Shown here: positions 41,976-53,916 of the stretch, in pieces
Numbering within the stretch: position 1 is the stretch's first letter
Layout: each line of letters begins with the position of its first letter
Origin: Paraburkholderia bannensis NBRC 103871
GTDB lineage: Bacteria; Pseudomonadota; Gammaproteobacteria; Burkholderiales; Burkholderiaceae
DNA: 64,000 bases
Direction of reading: 5' to 3'
NCBI RefSeq assembly: GCF_000685015.1
Contig: NZ_BAYA01000001.1
Location: forward strand, 372,001-436,000
The notes under the pieces: generated by a model
Database searches by the model: none
Told to the model about the DNA's origin: nothing
The model's input: only the letters and a program-made list of their open reading frames with translations
Translations under genes and position numbers: made by a program

Positions 41976-43163
41976 TCAGGTGCCCGCTCCGCCTGCGTCC
42001 GCGCTCGTGATGCGCGGCTGCTGGTCAGCACCGCCGTTGTCGAGCCACGTGCGCACACGGGTCGCATCGGCGAAACGCGAATACTTGCCGCTCGAATCGA
42101 GCAGAACCATGATGACCGGACGGCCATGGATCGTGGACTGCATGACAAGGCATTCGCCCGCTTCATTGATGAAGCCGGTCTTCTGCAAGCCGATATCCCA
42201 CGACGAGTTGCGCACCAGCGCGTTCGTGCTGTTATAGGCCAGCGTGCGCTTGCCCGTGTTCACGTCGTAGCTGTGATCGGTCGAGAACTGGCGGATCATC
42301 GGATACTGGTACGCCGCGTTCACCATCTTCACGAGATCGCGTGCGGTCGACACATTGTGGCTCGTCAGACCGGTCGAGTTCTCGAAATGCGTGTCGGTCA
42401 TGCCGAGCTGCTTGGCCTTCGCGTTCATCGCCGCGATGAAGGCCGGACGGCCGCCCGGGTAATAACGCGACAGCGCGGCAGCGGCGCGGTTTTCCGACGC
42501 CATCAGCGCGATGTGCAGCATGTCTTCGCGCGACAGCACCGAGCCCACCGACAGGCGCGAGCCCGTGTTCTTCTCGTAATCGCGGTCTTCGTCCGTGACT
42601 TCGATCTGCTCGGTGAGCGGCGCCTTCGAATCGAGCACGACCATTGCGGTCATGAGTTTCGAGATCGAGGCGATCGGCACCACCGCGTGCGAATTCTTGT
42701 CGAAGAGCGGTTCCAGCGAGTTCTGGTCGACCACGTAGGCCACGCCCGAGCGCAGCATCAGCGAGTCCGGCGTCTCATGCAGGCCGAATGCCTGACCGAC
42801 GGTCGGCTGGCGCGGCTCGAACGCAACACGGCGCACAGCCGTGTGGTGCCGGCCATTCATCGTGTAGCTGACGCGGCGCTTTTTCGCCGTCGGACGCGCA
42901 TCGTCGTCCTTGGCTGCCGCGACGGTACGCGCTGCGCCCGCCTTCTTCGCAACCTTTGCAGGTGCGGCGTCGGCCTTCACAACCTTCTTGGTGGCCTTCT
43001 TGGCCTTCGCCGTCTTAGCGGCGGCAGTGTTCTGCGACGCAGCAAAAGCGCCCTCGGGCGCTAGCAGCGTCGCACTGATGGCCACGGAAACAGCGACCGA
43101 CAGCGCGGTGCTGACAACCGATGAGGGCACCAGTTTGAACGACAGGAGCTTGTCGGATTTCAT
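41976..43163 (-). CDS. pbpG: D-alanyl-D-alanine endopeptidase (PBP7-type, S11)
   Basis: A 395-residue periplasmic S11 peptidase that cuts peptidoglycan cross-links. It has an N-terminal signal-like helix, then a Lys/Ala-rich linker (about 40-75), then the catalytic domain with SISK (S-x-x-K, about residue 168), SEN (about 225) and LQKTGFINEAG (KTG). No C-terminal PBP5 domain is present, fitting PBP7. ATG 43163 is chosen over the longer frame to 43214. A minus-strand promoter lies just upstream. Confidence 0.93.
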   Translation of the reverse strand: MKSDKLLSFKLVPSSVVSTALSVAVSVAISATLLAPEGAFAASQNTAAAKTAKAKKATKKVVKADAAPAKVAKKAGAARTVAAAKDDDARPTAKKRRVSYTMNGRHHTAVRRVAFEPRQPTVGQAFGLHETPDSLMLRSGVAYVVDQNSLEPLFDKNSHAVVPIASISKLMTAMVVLDSKAPLTEQIEVTDEDRDYEKNTGSRLSVGSVLSREDMLHIALMASENRAAAALSRYYPGGRPAFIAAMNAKAKQLGMTDTHFENSTGLTSHNVSTARDLVKMVNAAYQYPMIRQFSTDHSYDVNTGKRTLAYNSTNALVRNSSWDIGLQKTGFINEAGECLVMQSTIHGRPVIMVLLDSSGKYSRFADATRVRTWLDNGGADQQPRITSADAGGAGT

Positions 43164-43198
43164 TGGTGTTCTGGATGAAGCGGCGGGATCGTACGCCA

Positions 43199-43227
43199 AG
43201 TGTAGTAAAACCACGAAAAATTCGCAA
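43199..43227 (-). promoter_or_regulatory. Probable pbpG promoter
   Basis: Minus strand -35 TTGCGA (43222-43227), 17-nt spacer, -10 TACACT (43199-43204), placing the start about 30 nt before the pbpG ATG. Confidence 0.5.
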
Positions 43228-43782
43228 ATTGAAGCACTTATGGCTACTCGTTAAACCGAAGTCTGGTTCGTGATTAAGCAGACCAATGTACTTCACGCAT
43301 TCGATGAAGTCAGACAATCGACCGGACGGCCCCACCCTGCCGCGCCATACGCAACAACACGCGGACAACGTTTGCTGTCACCTACGCATTAACGGCGCGC
43401 GTCATGGATAACTTTATGTGGGATAAATACCGAGGACGTTGCTCTGACATCCGTGCCGCCGAACCACGCGACGCGCTGTTCGACTGCAATAACGCCTTAA
43501 CGTTCCATGTAGGAATCTGGTGTACGCACCATAGTGCATTCCCTGACAGCGCCTGCATGGAAGCCGTACGGCGCAGGCAAAAAACGCCACCTTGCGCCGT
43601 CAGACTCAATCTTGCCAGAACCAGCGCGCATATGCGCATCCTTGTCAGGCAAGGCGCGAAGCAAAATCGTCAAAGGACGCTATGCCGCAGCTCCGCGCAG
43701 AGCCCGTTCGCACCCTCATGCCGTGAGCATAAGTATTTGTTTAATAAAACTTTAATGAGATTGTGCGCCGCATCAAAAGTCC

Positions 43783-43810
43783 TTGACATTCGTTTCAGCC
43801 GACCTAAAAT
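43783..43810 (+). promoter_or_regulatory. Probable phaP promoter
   Basis: -35 TTGACA (43783-43788), 16-nt spacer, -10 TAAAAT (43805-43810). An AT-rich block (TATTTGTTTAATAAAACTTT) about 25-55 nt upstream could act as an UP element. It predicts a roughly 128-nt leader. Confidence 0.7.
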
Positions 43811-43944
43811 CAGGTTCAATGCTGCGACGCACAAAGGCGCGCGCAACGCGTAATGCCTTAAAGCGTGAGGCAGATCACCAGCGTCTTGCCACTTACTTCC
43901 AGGCGACCCACCTACGAGGCCGCCAACCATCCAGGAGCGTAAAC

Positions 43945-44517
43945 ATGAGTCTGCTGACCCCTGAGCAATTCGTCGCCGCACACAAAGCCAACCTCGAAAC
44001 CCTGTTCGGTCTGACCGGCAAGGCATTCGAAGGCGTGGAAAAGCTCGTCGAATTGAACCTTCAGGCCGTTCGCTCGAATCTGGCGGAATCGCAGGAACAG
44101 GCGCAACGCGCGCTGTCGGCGAAGGATGCACAGGAATTCTTCGCGCTGCAGTCGAGCTATGCCCAGCCGCTCGCCGAGAAGGTTCTCTCGTACGGTCGCC
44201 ACGTTTATGAAATCGCTTCGGCTACGCAAGCCGAATTCGCGAAGGTTGCCGAAGCCCACTACGAAGAACAGAACCGCAAGGTTCAGTCGCTCGTCGACAA
44301 CGTCGCGAAGAACGCACCGGCCGGTTCGGAAACCGCTGTCGCCGTGATCAAGTCGGCCATCAACGCCGCTAACACGACGTACGAAACGGTTCACAAGGCG
44401 ACGAAGCAAGCCGTCGAAATGGCAGAAAGCAACTTCAACGCCGCGACCGCCGCCGCCAGCAAGGCAGCTTCGCAAGCTTCGCGCTCGGCTGCCGCTGCGG
44501 TCAAGAAGCCCGCCTGA
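43945..44517 (+). CDS. phaP: Phasin (polyhydroxyalkanoate granule protein)
   Basis: A 190-residue, helical, Cys-free protein starting [23 protein letters not shown], with the phasin pattern [22 protein letters not shown] and an Ala/Ser-rich, Lys-ended C-terminus. Phasins coat polyhydroxybutyrate granules, so the organism probably stores PHB. ATG 43945 has AGGAG 8 nt upstream. A strong bidirectional terminator follows. No phaC/A/B genes are in the window. Confidence 0.95.
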   Translation: MSLLTPEQFVAAHKANLETLFGLTGKAFEGVEKLVELNLQAVRSNLAESQEQAQRALSAKDAQEFFALQSSYAQPLAEKVLSYGRHVYEIASATQAEFAKVAEAHYEEQNRKVQSLVDNVAKNAPAGSETAVAVIKSAINAANTTYETVHKATKQAVEMAESNFNAATAAASKAASQASRSAAAAVKKPA

Positions 44518-44710
44518 GCGTAGTCCAGCTCACGTGGATTGAGCGGGCGCGCCGCGAGCCGCTTGCAGGTTCCCGCCTGAACCTCGCGCGCGCCTCGCGC
44601 CGGATCTGACGCTCCGACATGCCGCCCGGCATGTCGCTTGCCCGGTCGCCGGCGACCGGGAATCTTTTTTCGCTCCGGCGCCTCTCGCAGCCTCTAGCGT
44701 TGCCCAAAAG

Positions 44711-44746
44711 AAAACGGCGCACTCCTCGCGGAGTGCGCCGTTTTTT
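44711..44746. terminator. Bidirectional terminator between phaP and lpdA
   Basis: A perfect 15-bp stem (arms 44711-44725 and 44730-44744, loop TCGC) flanked by A4 and T6. It can end both phaP on plus and the pdh operon on minus. Confidence 0.9.
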
Positions 44747-44792
44747 CTTTGATGCTGCATCACGCGCGCCGCCGAAGCGGCGCGGGGCAGAT

Positions 44793-46565
44793 TTACTTCT
44801 TCTTCTGCGGCGGCAGGTCGGTACACACGCCTTCGTACAGCTCGGCGGCCATGCCGACCGATTCGCCCAGCGTCGGGTGCGGGTGAATCGTCTTGCCGAT
44901 ATCGGTCGCGTCCGCGCCCATTTCCACGGCGAGGCAGACTTCGCTGATGAGGTCGCCTGCGTTCAGACCGACGATACCGCCGCCGATCACGCGATGCGTC
45001 TCTTCGTCGAAGATCAGCTTGGTGAAGCCTTCGTCGCGGCCATTGGCGATCGCGCGGCCCGAAGCGGCCCACGGGAACACGGCCTTGCCGTACTTGATGC
45101 CTTCGGCCTTGCACTGCTCTTCGGTCTTGCCGGCCCAGGCCACTTCCGGATCGGTGTAAGCCACCGACGGAATCTGCAGCGCGTCGAAGTACGCCTTCTC
45201 GCCGTGCGCCGCTTCCGCTGCCACGTGGCCTTCATGCACGGCCTTGTGCGCGAGCATCGGCTGACCGACCACATCGCCGATCGCGAAGATGTGCGGCACG
45301 TTGGTGCGCAGTTGCTTGTCGACTTCGATGAAGCCGCGATCCGTCACCGCCACACCGGCCTTGTCCGCGCCGATCTTCTTGCCGTTGGGCGAGCGGCCCA
45401 CGGCGACCAGCACGAGGTCGTAGCGCTGCGCTTCGGCCGGCGCCTTTTCGCCTTCGAACGTGACGTAGATGCCGTCTTCCTTCGCTTCGGCCTTCGTCGT
45501 TTTGGTCTTGAGCATGACATTCGCGAAGCGCTTCGCGTTGTACTTCTCCCAGACCTTCACGAGATCGCGGTCAGCGCCAGCCATCAGGCCGTCGAGCATT
45601 TCCACGACGTCGATCTGCGCGCCGAGCGTCGAGTAGACCGTCGCCATTTCCAGGCCGATAATGCCGCCGCCGATCACCAGCATCTTCTGCGGGATCTGAC
45701 GCAGTTCGAGCGCGCCGGTCGAATCGACCACGCGCGGATCTTCCGGCATGAACGGGAGCTTCACAGCCTGCGAACCCGCAGCGATGATCGCCTGCTTGAA
45801 CTTGACGATCTTCTTGCCGCCCTCGCCCGCCACTTCCATGTGGTACGGGTCGATGAACGAGCCGAGGCCCGTCACGACTTCGACCTTGCGCGCCTTGGCC
45901 ATGCCGGCGAGACCGCCGGTCAGCTTCTTGACGACGCCCGACTTGAAGTCGCGCAGCTTGTCCAGGTCGATCTGCGGCTTGCCGAACGAGATGCCGTGCG
46001 ACTCCAGCGCAGCGGCTTCGTCGATCACGAGCGCCGTGTGCAGCAGCGCCTTCGACGGGATGCAGCCCACATTCAGACACACGCCGCCAAGCGTCGAATA
46101 ACGCTCGACCAGCACGGTCTTCATGCCGAGGTCGGCGGAGCGGAACGCCGCCGAGTAGCCGCCGGGGCCTGCGCCGAGCACGAGCATGTCGCATTCGACG
46201 TCGGCGCTGCCGCTGAAGCTGCCGGCTTGCGGTGCGGCGGCCGGAGCAGCGGCCTTCGGCGCTTCAGCTGCCTTAGGCGCTTCGGCCTTAGGCGCAGCAG
46301 CAGCCGGTGCGGGCGCAGCCGCGGTATCCGACACTTCGACGATCGCGACCACGGTGCCTTGCGACGCCTTGTCGCCAGCCTTGATCTTCACTTCCTTGAC
46401 CGTGCCCGCGACATCGCTGGGCACTTCCATCGTGGCCTTGTCCGACTCGAGCGAGAGCAGCGACTGCTCTTTCTCGATCACGTCGCCCGGCTTGATGTTG
46501 ACTTCGATGACGTCGATGTCCTTGAAGTCGCCGATATCCGGCACTTTCACTTCGACGAGACTCAT
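44793..46565 (-). CDS. lpdA: Dihydrolipoyl dehydrogenase (E3) with N-terminal lipoyl domain
   Basis: A 590-residue E3. Residues 1-80 form a lipoyl domain with the lipoylated Lys in LESDKATMEVP; an Ala/Pro-rich linker follows; then the FAD/NAD disulfide oxidoreductase with GAGPGGYSAAF and redox cysteines in GGVCLNVGCIPSK, and HPHPTLGE near the end. It reoxidises the lipoamide of E2. ATG 46565 has an AGGGGA site. The lipoyl fusion on E3 is known in betaproteobacteria and Neisseria. Confidence 0.97.
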   Translation of the reverse strand: MSLVEVKVPDIGDFKDIDVIEVNIKPGDVIEKEQSLLSLESDKATMEVPSDVAGTVKEVKIKAGDKASQGTVVAIVEVSDTAAAPAPAAAAPKAEAPKAAEAPKAAAPAAAPQAGSFSGSADVECDMLVLGAGPGGYSAAFRSADLGMKTVLVERYSTLGGVCLNVGCIPSKALLHTALVIDEAAALESHGISFGKPQIDLDKLRDFKSGVVKKLTGGLAGMAKARKVEVVTGLGSFIDPYHMEVAGEGGKKIVKFKQAIIAAGSQAVKLPFMPEDPRVVDSTGALELRQIPQKMLVIGGGIIGLEMATVYSTLGAQIDVVEMLDGLMAGADRDLVKVWEKYNAKRFANVMLKTKTTKAEAKEDGIYVTFEGEKAPAEAQRYDLVLVAVGRSPNGKKIGADKAGVAVTDRGFIEVDKQLRTNVPHIFAIGDVVGQPMLAHKAVHEGHVAAEAAHGEKAYFDALQIPSVAYTDPEVAWAGKTEEQCKAEGIKYGKAVFPWAASGRAIANGRDEGFTKLIFDEETHRVIGGGIVGLNAGDLISEVCLAVEMGADATDIGKTIHPHPTLGESVGMAAELYEGVCTDLPPQKKK

Positions 46566-46658
46566 GGTGTCCCCTTCAGGAACGACCGGCCGCCCGCCGC
46601 TGCGCGCATCGGCTTGAATCAAGCGATGCGGCGCGGGAGCTGGCCGGTCGAAGCGTTT

Positions 46659-48326
46659 TTACAGGATCACGCGGCGGAAATCGCCGAGGATCTGGCCGAG
46701 GTACGCGTTGAAGCGCGCGGCAGCGGCGCCGTCGATCACGCGGTGGTCGTACGAGAGCGACAGCGGCAGCGTGAGACGCGGCACGAACTGCTTGCCGTCC
46801 CACACCGGCTTCATGGCGCTCTTCGACAGGCCGAGAATCGCGACTTCCGGCGCGTTGATGATCGGCGTGAAGTGCGTGCCGCCGATACCGCCAAGCGACG
46901 AGATCGAGAAGCAGCCGCCTTGCATCTGGTCGGGCTTGAGCTTGCCGTCGCGTGCGAGCTTCGACAGTTCGGCCATTTCCTTCGCGATGTCGACGAGACC
47001 CTTCTTGTCGGCGTCGCGGATCACCGGGACGACGAGGCCGTTAGGCGTGTCGGCAGCAAAACCAATGTGGTAGTACTGCTTGAAGACGAGGTTGTCGCCG
47101 TCCAGGCTCGCGTTGAACGCCGGGAACTTCTTGAGCGCGGCGACGCAGGCCTTGATGACGAACGCGAGCATCGTGAACTTGACGCCGGCCTTCTCGTTTT
47201 CCTTGTTCAGCTGAACGCGCAGTGCTTCGAGGTCGGTGATGTCCGCTTCGTCGTTGTTCGTGACGTGCGGGATCATGACCCAGTTGCGATGCAGGTTCGC
47301 GCCCGAGATCTTCTTGATGCGCGACAGCGGTTGCGTGTCGATCGGGCCGAACTTCGTGAAGTCGACCTTCGGCCACGGCAGCAGGTTCAGGCCTGCGCCA
47401 CCACCGGCGGCCGGTGCGGCAGCAGCAGCCGGAGCGGCCAGCGCGCCGGTCATCACGCCCTTCACGAACGCCGTGACGTCGTCCTGGGTGATGCGGCCCT
47501 TCGGGCCCGTGCCCGTGACGCGGCCAACGTCGACGCCCAGATCGCGTGCGAACTTGCGCACCGACGGCGAAGCGTGGCTCGGACGGCGTGCGCCGCCTTC
47601 GCCTGCGGGGATGATCGGTGCCTGCGCGAGAGCCGACGGCGCAGCGGGCGCGGCCTTGGCGGGCGCAGCCTGCGGTGCGTCGGACGGCTGCTCGACCGGT
47701 GCCTTGGCAGCCGGTGCGGGTGCTGCGGCAGCAGCGCCTTCCGCTTCGACGATGACGATTTCCGTGCCTTCCGACACTTCGTCACCGACCTTGACCTTGA
47801 TTTCCTTGACGATGCCGGCCACCGGGCTCGGCACGTCCATCGTGGCCTTGTCCGATTCCAGCGTGACGAGCGACTGTTCCTTCTCGACGCGGTCGCCAAC
47901 CTTCACGCCGATTTCGATGACGGGCACGCCCTTGTAGTCGCCGATATCGGGAACCTTGACGCTCTGCACGCCACCGCTTGCGGCGGGCGCGGCTGCTGCC
48001 GGAGCCGGAGCCGGAGCAGCGGCTGCGGGCGCTGCAGCTTGCGCAGGCGCAGCGGCCGGTGCGGCTGCCGGAGCCGCGGCAGCGCCGCCGGCTTCCAGCA
48101 CGAGGACGAGCACGCCTTCCGAGACGTTGTCGCCGACCTTGACCTTTACTTCCTTGACCGTACCCGACGCCGGGCTCGGCACGTCCATCGTCGCCTTGTC
48201 CGATTCCAGCGTAACGAGCGACTGCTCTTTCTCGACGGTATCACCCGCCTTCACCAGCACCTCGATCACAGGAATGTCCTTGTAATCGCCGATGTCCGGC
48301 ACCTTGACTTCGATCGCTTGACTCAT
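46659..48326 (-). CDS. aceF: Pyruvate dehydrogenase E2 (dihydrolipoyl acetyltransferase)
   Basis: A 555-residue E2 with two tandem lipoyl domains (each with LESDKATMDVP), separated by Ala/Pro-rich linkers, a peripheral subunit-binding domain (SPSVRKFARDLGVD, VTGTGPKGRI) and a catalytic domain ending DHRVIDGAAAARF, the DHRxxDG active-site motif. It transfers acetyl groups to CoA. The two lipoyl domains are nearly identical at DNA level over about 60 bp. ATG 48326; it lies between aceE and lpdA. Confidence 0.97.
   Translation of the reverse strand: MSQAIEVKVPDIGDYKDIPVIEVLVKAGDTVEKEQSLVTLESDKATMDVPSPASGTVKEVKVKVGDNVSEGVLVLVLEAGGAAAAPAAAPAAAPAQAAAPAAAAPAPAPAAAAPAASGGVQSVKVPDIGDYKGVPVIEIGVKVGDRVEKEQSLVTLESDKATMDVPSPVAGIVKEIKVKVGDEVSEGTEIVIVEAEGAAAAAPAPAAKAPVEQPSDAPQAAPAKAAPAAPSALAQAPIIPAGEGGARRPSHASPSVRKFARDLGVDVGRVTGTGPKGRITQDDVTAFVKGVMTGALAAPAAAAAPAAGGGAGLNLLPWPKVDFTKFGPIDTQPLSRIKKISGANLHRNWVMIPHVTNNDEADITDLEALRVQLNKENEKAGVKFTMLAFVIKACVAALKKFPAFNASLDGDNLVFKQYYHIGFAADTPNGLVVPVIRDADKKGLVDIAKEMAELSKLARDGKLKPDQMQGGCFSISSLGGIGGTHFTPIINAPEVAILGLSKSAMKPVWDGKQFVPRLTLPLSLSYDHRVIDGAAAARFNAYLGQILGDFRRVIL
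47823..48236. repeat. Direct repeat of lipoyl-domain coding sequence in aceF
   Basis: A block of about 60 bp at 47823-47885 is repeated with about 90% or higher identity at 48171-48236, encoding the lipoylated-Lys region of the two lipoyl domains. A diverged third copy of this region lies in lpdA near 46420-46480. This is a route for recombination or gene conversion. Confidence 0.8.
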
Positions 48327-48404
48327 TGTTAGTGTCTCCGGGGCCGCATAAGAACGCCTCCCCGCTTCGGGGAGGCGCATTTGCGATGCACAGGGGGTGA
48401 TGGG

Positions 48405-51101
<2,697 letters not shown>

Positions 51102-51199
51102 GCTCGTCTCCTGGATGTAAGGGGAACGCTGTTGATCGGACCATGCGGGCAGCGACGCTTGAAGACGTGACCGGGCCGACCGCAGCAGCTTTGCGGGCG

Positions 51200-51229
51200 A
51201 TTGTAATTAGGCCTTCCGCGTTCGCGCAA
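51200..51229 (-). promoter_or_regulatory. Probable aceE promoter
   Basis: Minus strand -35 TTGCGC (51224-51229), 18-nt spacer, -10 TACAAT (51200-51205). It would give a leader of about 93 nt. The -35 is imperfect. Confidence 0.5.
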
Positions 51230-51258
51230 GGAAATTTTCGAATTGCGGGATGGGATTT

Positions 51259-51264
51259 TATAAT
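51259..51264 (+). promoter_or_regulatory. Candidate -10 element for the sensor kinase
   Basis: TATAAT at 51259-51264 points toward the kinase gene; the expected -35 position carries only TTTCGA. Weak. Confidence 0.35.
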
Positions 51265-51399
51265 GCGAAAAATTGTTGCAGCGCACGCTGAATCGTTCGC
51301 GCCCTTGTGCCGATATCGGCCAGTTTGAACCTGTTTATCGGCGATTTATCGCTTTTTTCGCGGCATTTCGCTGTCTTACGCTGAGCTACAATCCTTGCC

Positions 51400-53916
51400 A
51401 TGTTGACCGAACGGCTTTTCGCACGCTCGGCGCGGCCGCCCGGTTCGCCCGGCGACACGTCGCCGTCCCGCTGGCACCACGGACCGTGGTGGTCGAATTC
51501 CTATTTGCTGACGCCTCTCCTGTCGATCCTGGTGTTCCTGATCGTCATGAGCCTGATCTTGTGGAGCCTGAACCGCCGCGAGCAGCAGCAGCAGGAAGAC
51601 ACGCTCTACCGCAACGTGGCCTGGGCCCAGCAACAGATCCGCCTCTCCATGACAGGCGCGCAGGAGCAATTGCAGGCGCTCTCGCGCGATCTCGCCACCG
51701 GCCATTCCGACCCGCAGTATTTCCAGACGTCCACCACGGACATCATGCAGGGTCATCCGGAAATCCTTTACCTGAACTGGTACACGAGCCAGCAGGAGCC
51801 GCGCTGGCCCAATACGGCCATGCCGGTGTTCGGCCAGCGCCTCGCCAAGCCCAACGACTCGCAGATGGACGACGCGGTGAAGGCTGCCTTCGCCGAAGCC
51901 CGCTCGTCGCGCCGTCAGGTCTATTCGCCGCTCATTTACGACGACCTCGGCAATGGCTACATCACGCTCCAGACGCCGGTATACCGCGATCGGGAATTTC
52001 TTGGCACGATCGCGGCCGTCTTCTCGGTCGAAGGCATCCTGAAGCACGACATTCCGCCCGAGCTGTCGGCCAAGTACAAGATCTCGATTCTCGACGCGAA
52101 CAACCGCGAACTCGCCACGACCTCGACGCGCCCGCGCCTGCCGCGCGACGTCTTTTACGACCTGCCGCTCGACCCGCCGGGCCAGGGCGTCTCGGTGCGC
52201 GTGTACTCGTATCCGCAGATGACCAACTTCACGAACAACACGCTCGTGTGGCTGGTCGCAGGCCTCTCCTGCTTCGTGCTGTGGAGCCTCTGGAGTCTGT
52301 GGAAGCACACGCGCCAGCGCTTCGAGGCGCAGCAGGCGCTGTACGCGGAAGCGTTCTTCCGCCGCGCGATGGAAAACTCGGTTTTGATCGGCATGCGCGT
52401 GCTCGACATGCATGGCCGGATCACGCACGTCAATCCGGCGTTTTGTCGCATGACGGGCTGGGATGAAAGCGACCTGGTGGGCAAGAATGCACCGTTCCCG
52501 TACTGGCCGCGCGACGCCTATCCGGAAATGCAGCGCCAGCTCGACATGACGCTGCGCGGCAAGGCGCCCTCCTCGGGGTTCGAACTGCGCGTGCGCCGCA
52601 AGGACGGCTCGCAGTTCCACGCGCGCCTGTATGTGTCGCCGCTGATCGACAGTTCGGGCCGCCAGACCGGCTGGATGTCGTCGATGACCGACATCACGGA
52701 ACCCAAACGCGCGCGCGAAGAACTCGCCGCCGCGCACGAGCGCTTCACGACCGTGCTGGAAAGCCTCGACGCCGCGGTGTCCGTGCTGGCCGCCGACGAA
52801 GCCGAACTGCTGTTCGCGAACCGCTACTACCGCCACCTGTTCGGCATCCGCCCGGACGGCCATCTGGAACTGGCGGGCGGCGGCGGCTTCGATTCGGCGA
52901 GCGCCTCGTCGGACTCGATCGACATGGTCGACGCCTACGCGGGCCTGCCCGCCACCGCGCTCACCGACAGCGCCGCCGACGCGCAGGAAATCTACGTCGA
53001 AAGCATCCAGAAGTGGTTCGAAGTGCGCCGCCAGTACATCCAGTGGGTCGACGGCCACCTCGCGCAGATGCAGATCGCCACCGACATCACCACGCGCAAG
53101 CAGGCGCAGGAACTGGCCCGCCAGCAGGACGAAAAGCTCCAGTTCACGAGCCGCCTGATGACGATGGGCGAAATGGCCTCGTCGCTCGCGCACGAACTGA
53201 ACCAGCCGCTCGCCGCGATCAACAACTACGCCTCGGGCACGGTCGCCCTGGTGAAGTCGGGCCGCGGCGCGCCCGAGAACCTGCTGCCCGCGCTCGAAAA
53301 AACGGCCCAACAGGCCGTGCGGGCCGGCATGATCATCAAGCGCATCCGCGAATTCGTGAAGCGCTCCGAACCCAAGCGGCAAGCCGCGCGCGTCGCCGAC
53401 ATCGTCGCGGACGCCGTGGGTCTCGCCGAAATCGAAGCACGCAAGCGCCGCATCCGCATCGTGACCGACATGCGTTCGCGCATGCCCGTGATCTACGTCG
53501 ATCCGGTGCTGATCGAGCAGGTGCTCGTCAATCTTCTGAAGAACGCCGCCGAAGCCATGGCCGACGCGCGCCCGAACGCCATCGACCCGGTGATCCGCGT
53601 GATCGTGAAGCGCGAAGGCGGCAACGTCTGCGTAAGCGTCGTGGACCAGGGCCCGGGCGTCGACGAAGCCACGGCCGAGCGTCTCTTCGAACCGTTCTAC
53701 AGCACCAAGTCCGACGGCATGGGCATGGGGCTGAATATTTGCCGCTCGATCATCGAATCGCATCGCGGGCGCCTTTGGGTGGTCAACAACATTGAAGCTG
53801 ACGGCCACATCAGCGGCGCCACGTTCCATTGCAGTCTGCCCATCGGCGACTCGGACCGTTCCTCGCGGGACGGCAGCGACGAGCCGACTCCACAAACCGT
53901 TACGGGAGAGCCATGA
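51400..53916 (+). CDS. Membrane sensor histidine kinase with PAS domains
   Basis: An 838-residue kinase. Membrane helices at about 36-57 and 278-296 flank a periplasmic sensor domain of roughly 220 residues (LYLNWYTS, YSPLIYDDLGNGYITLQTPVY). Two cytoplasmic PAS regions follow (MRVLDMHGRITHVNPAFCRMTGWDE; then one near 440-560), then the H-box HELNQPLAAINNY, N-box NLLKNAAEA and G-boxes DQGPGVDE and GMGMGLNI. It resembles FixL/DctB-like kinases. The stop overlaps the regulator's ATG (ATGA). The signal is unknown. It is divergent from aceE. Confidence 0.92.
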   Translation: MLTERLFARSARPPGSPGDTSPSRWHHGPWWSNSYLLTPLLSILVFLIVMSLILWSLNRREQQQQEDTLYRNVAWAQQQIRLSMTGAQEQLQALSRDLATGHSDPQYFQTSTTDIMQGHPEILYLNWYTSQQEPRWPNTAMPVFGQRLAKPNDSQMDDAVKAAFAEARSSRRQVYSPLIYDDLGNGYITLQTPVYRDREFLGTIAAVFSVEGILKHDIPPELSAKYKISILDANNRELATTSTRPRLPRDVFYDLPLDPPGQGVSVRVYSYPQMTNFTNNTLVWLVAGLSCFVLWSLWSLWKHTRQRFEAQQALYAEAFFRRAMENSVLIGMRVLDMHGRITHVNPAFCRMTGWDESDLVGKNAPFPYWPRDAYPEMQRQLDMTLRGKAPSSGFELRVRRKDGSQFHARLYVSPLIDSSGRQTGWMSSMTDITEPKRAREELAAAHERFTTVLESLDAAVSVLAADEAELLFANRYYRHLFGIRPDGHLELAGGGGFDSASASSDSIDMVDAYAGLPATALTDSAADAQEIYVESIQKWFEVRRQYIQWVDGHLAQMQIATDITTRKQAQELARQQDEKLQFTSRLMTMGEMASSLAHELNQPLAAINNYASGTVALVKSGRGAPENLLPALEKTAQQAVRAGMIIKRIREFVKRSEPKRQAARVADIVADAVGLAEIEARKRRIRIVTDMRSRMPVIYVDPVLIEQVLVNLLKNAAEAMADARPNAIDPVIRVIVKREGGNVCVSVVDQGPGVDEATAERLFEPFYSTKSDGMGMGLNICRSIIESHRGRLWVVNNIEADGHISGATFHCSLPIGDSDRSSRDGSDEPTPQTVTGEP

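Larger units (their letters stand above)
43164..43944. other. 781-bp intergenic region between divergent pbpG and phaP
   Basis: Holds the pbpG promoter at one end and the phaP promoter plus an AT-rich stretch (43728-43765) at the other. A 149-codon plus-strand frame (43404-43853) has no family resemblance, no ribosome-binding site and overlaps the phaP promoter, so I do not call it a gene. The middle (43230-43700) shows nothing recognisable. Confidence 0.55.

Noticed and set aside
43404..43853. 149-codon plus-strand frame in the pbpG-phaP gap
   Set aside because: No family resemblance, no ribosome-binding site, and it overlaps the phaP promoter and start region.
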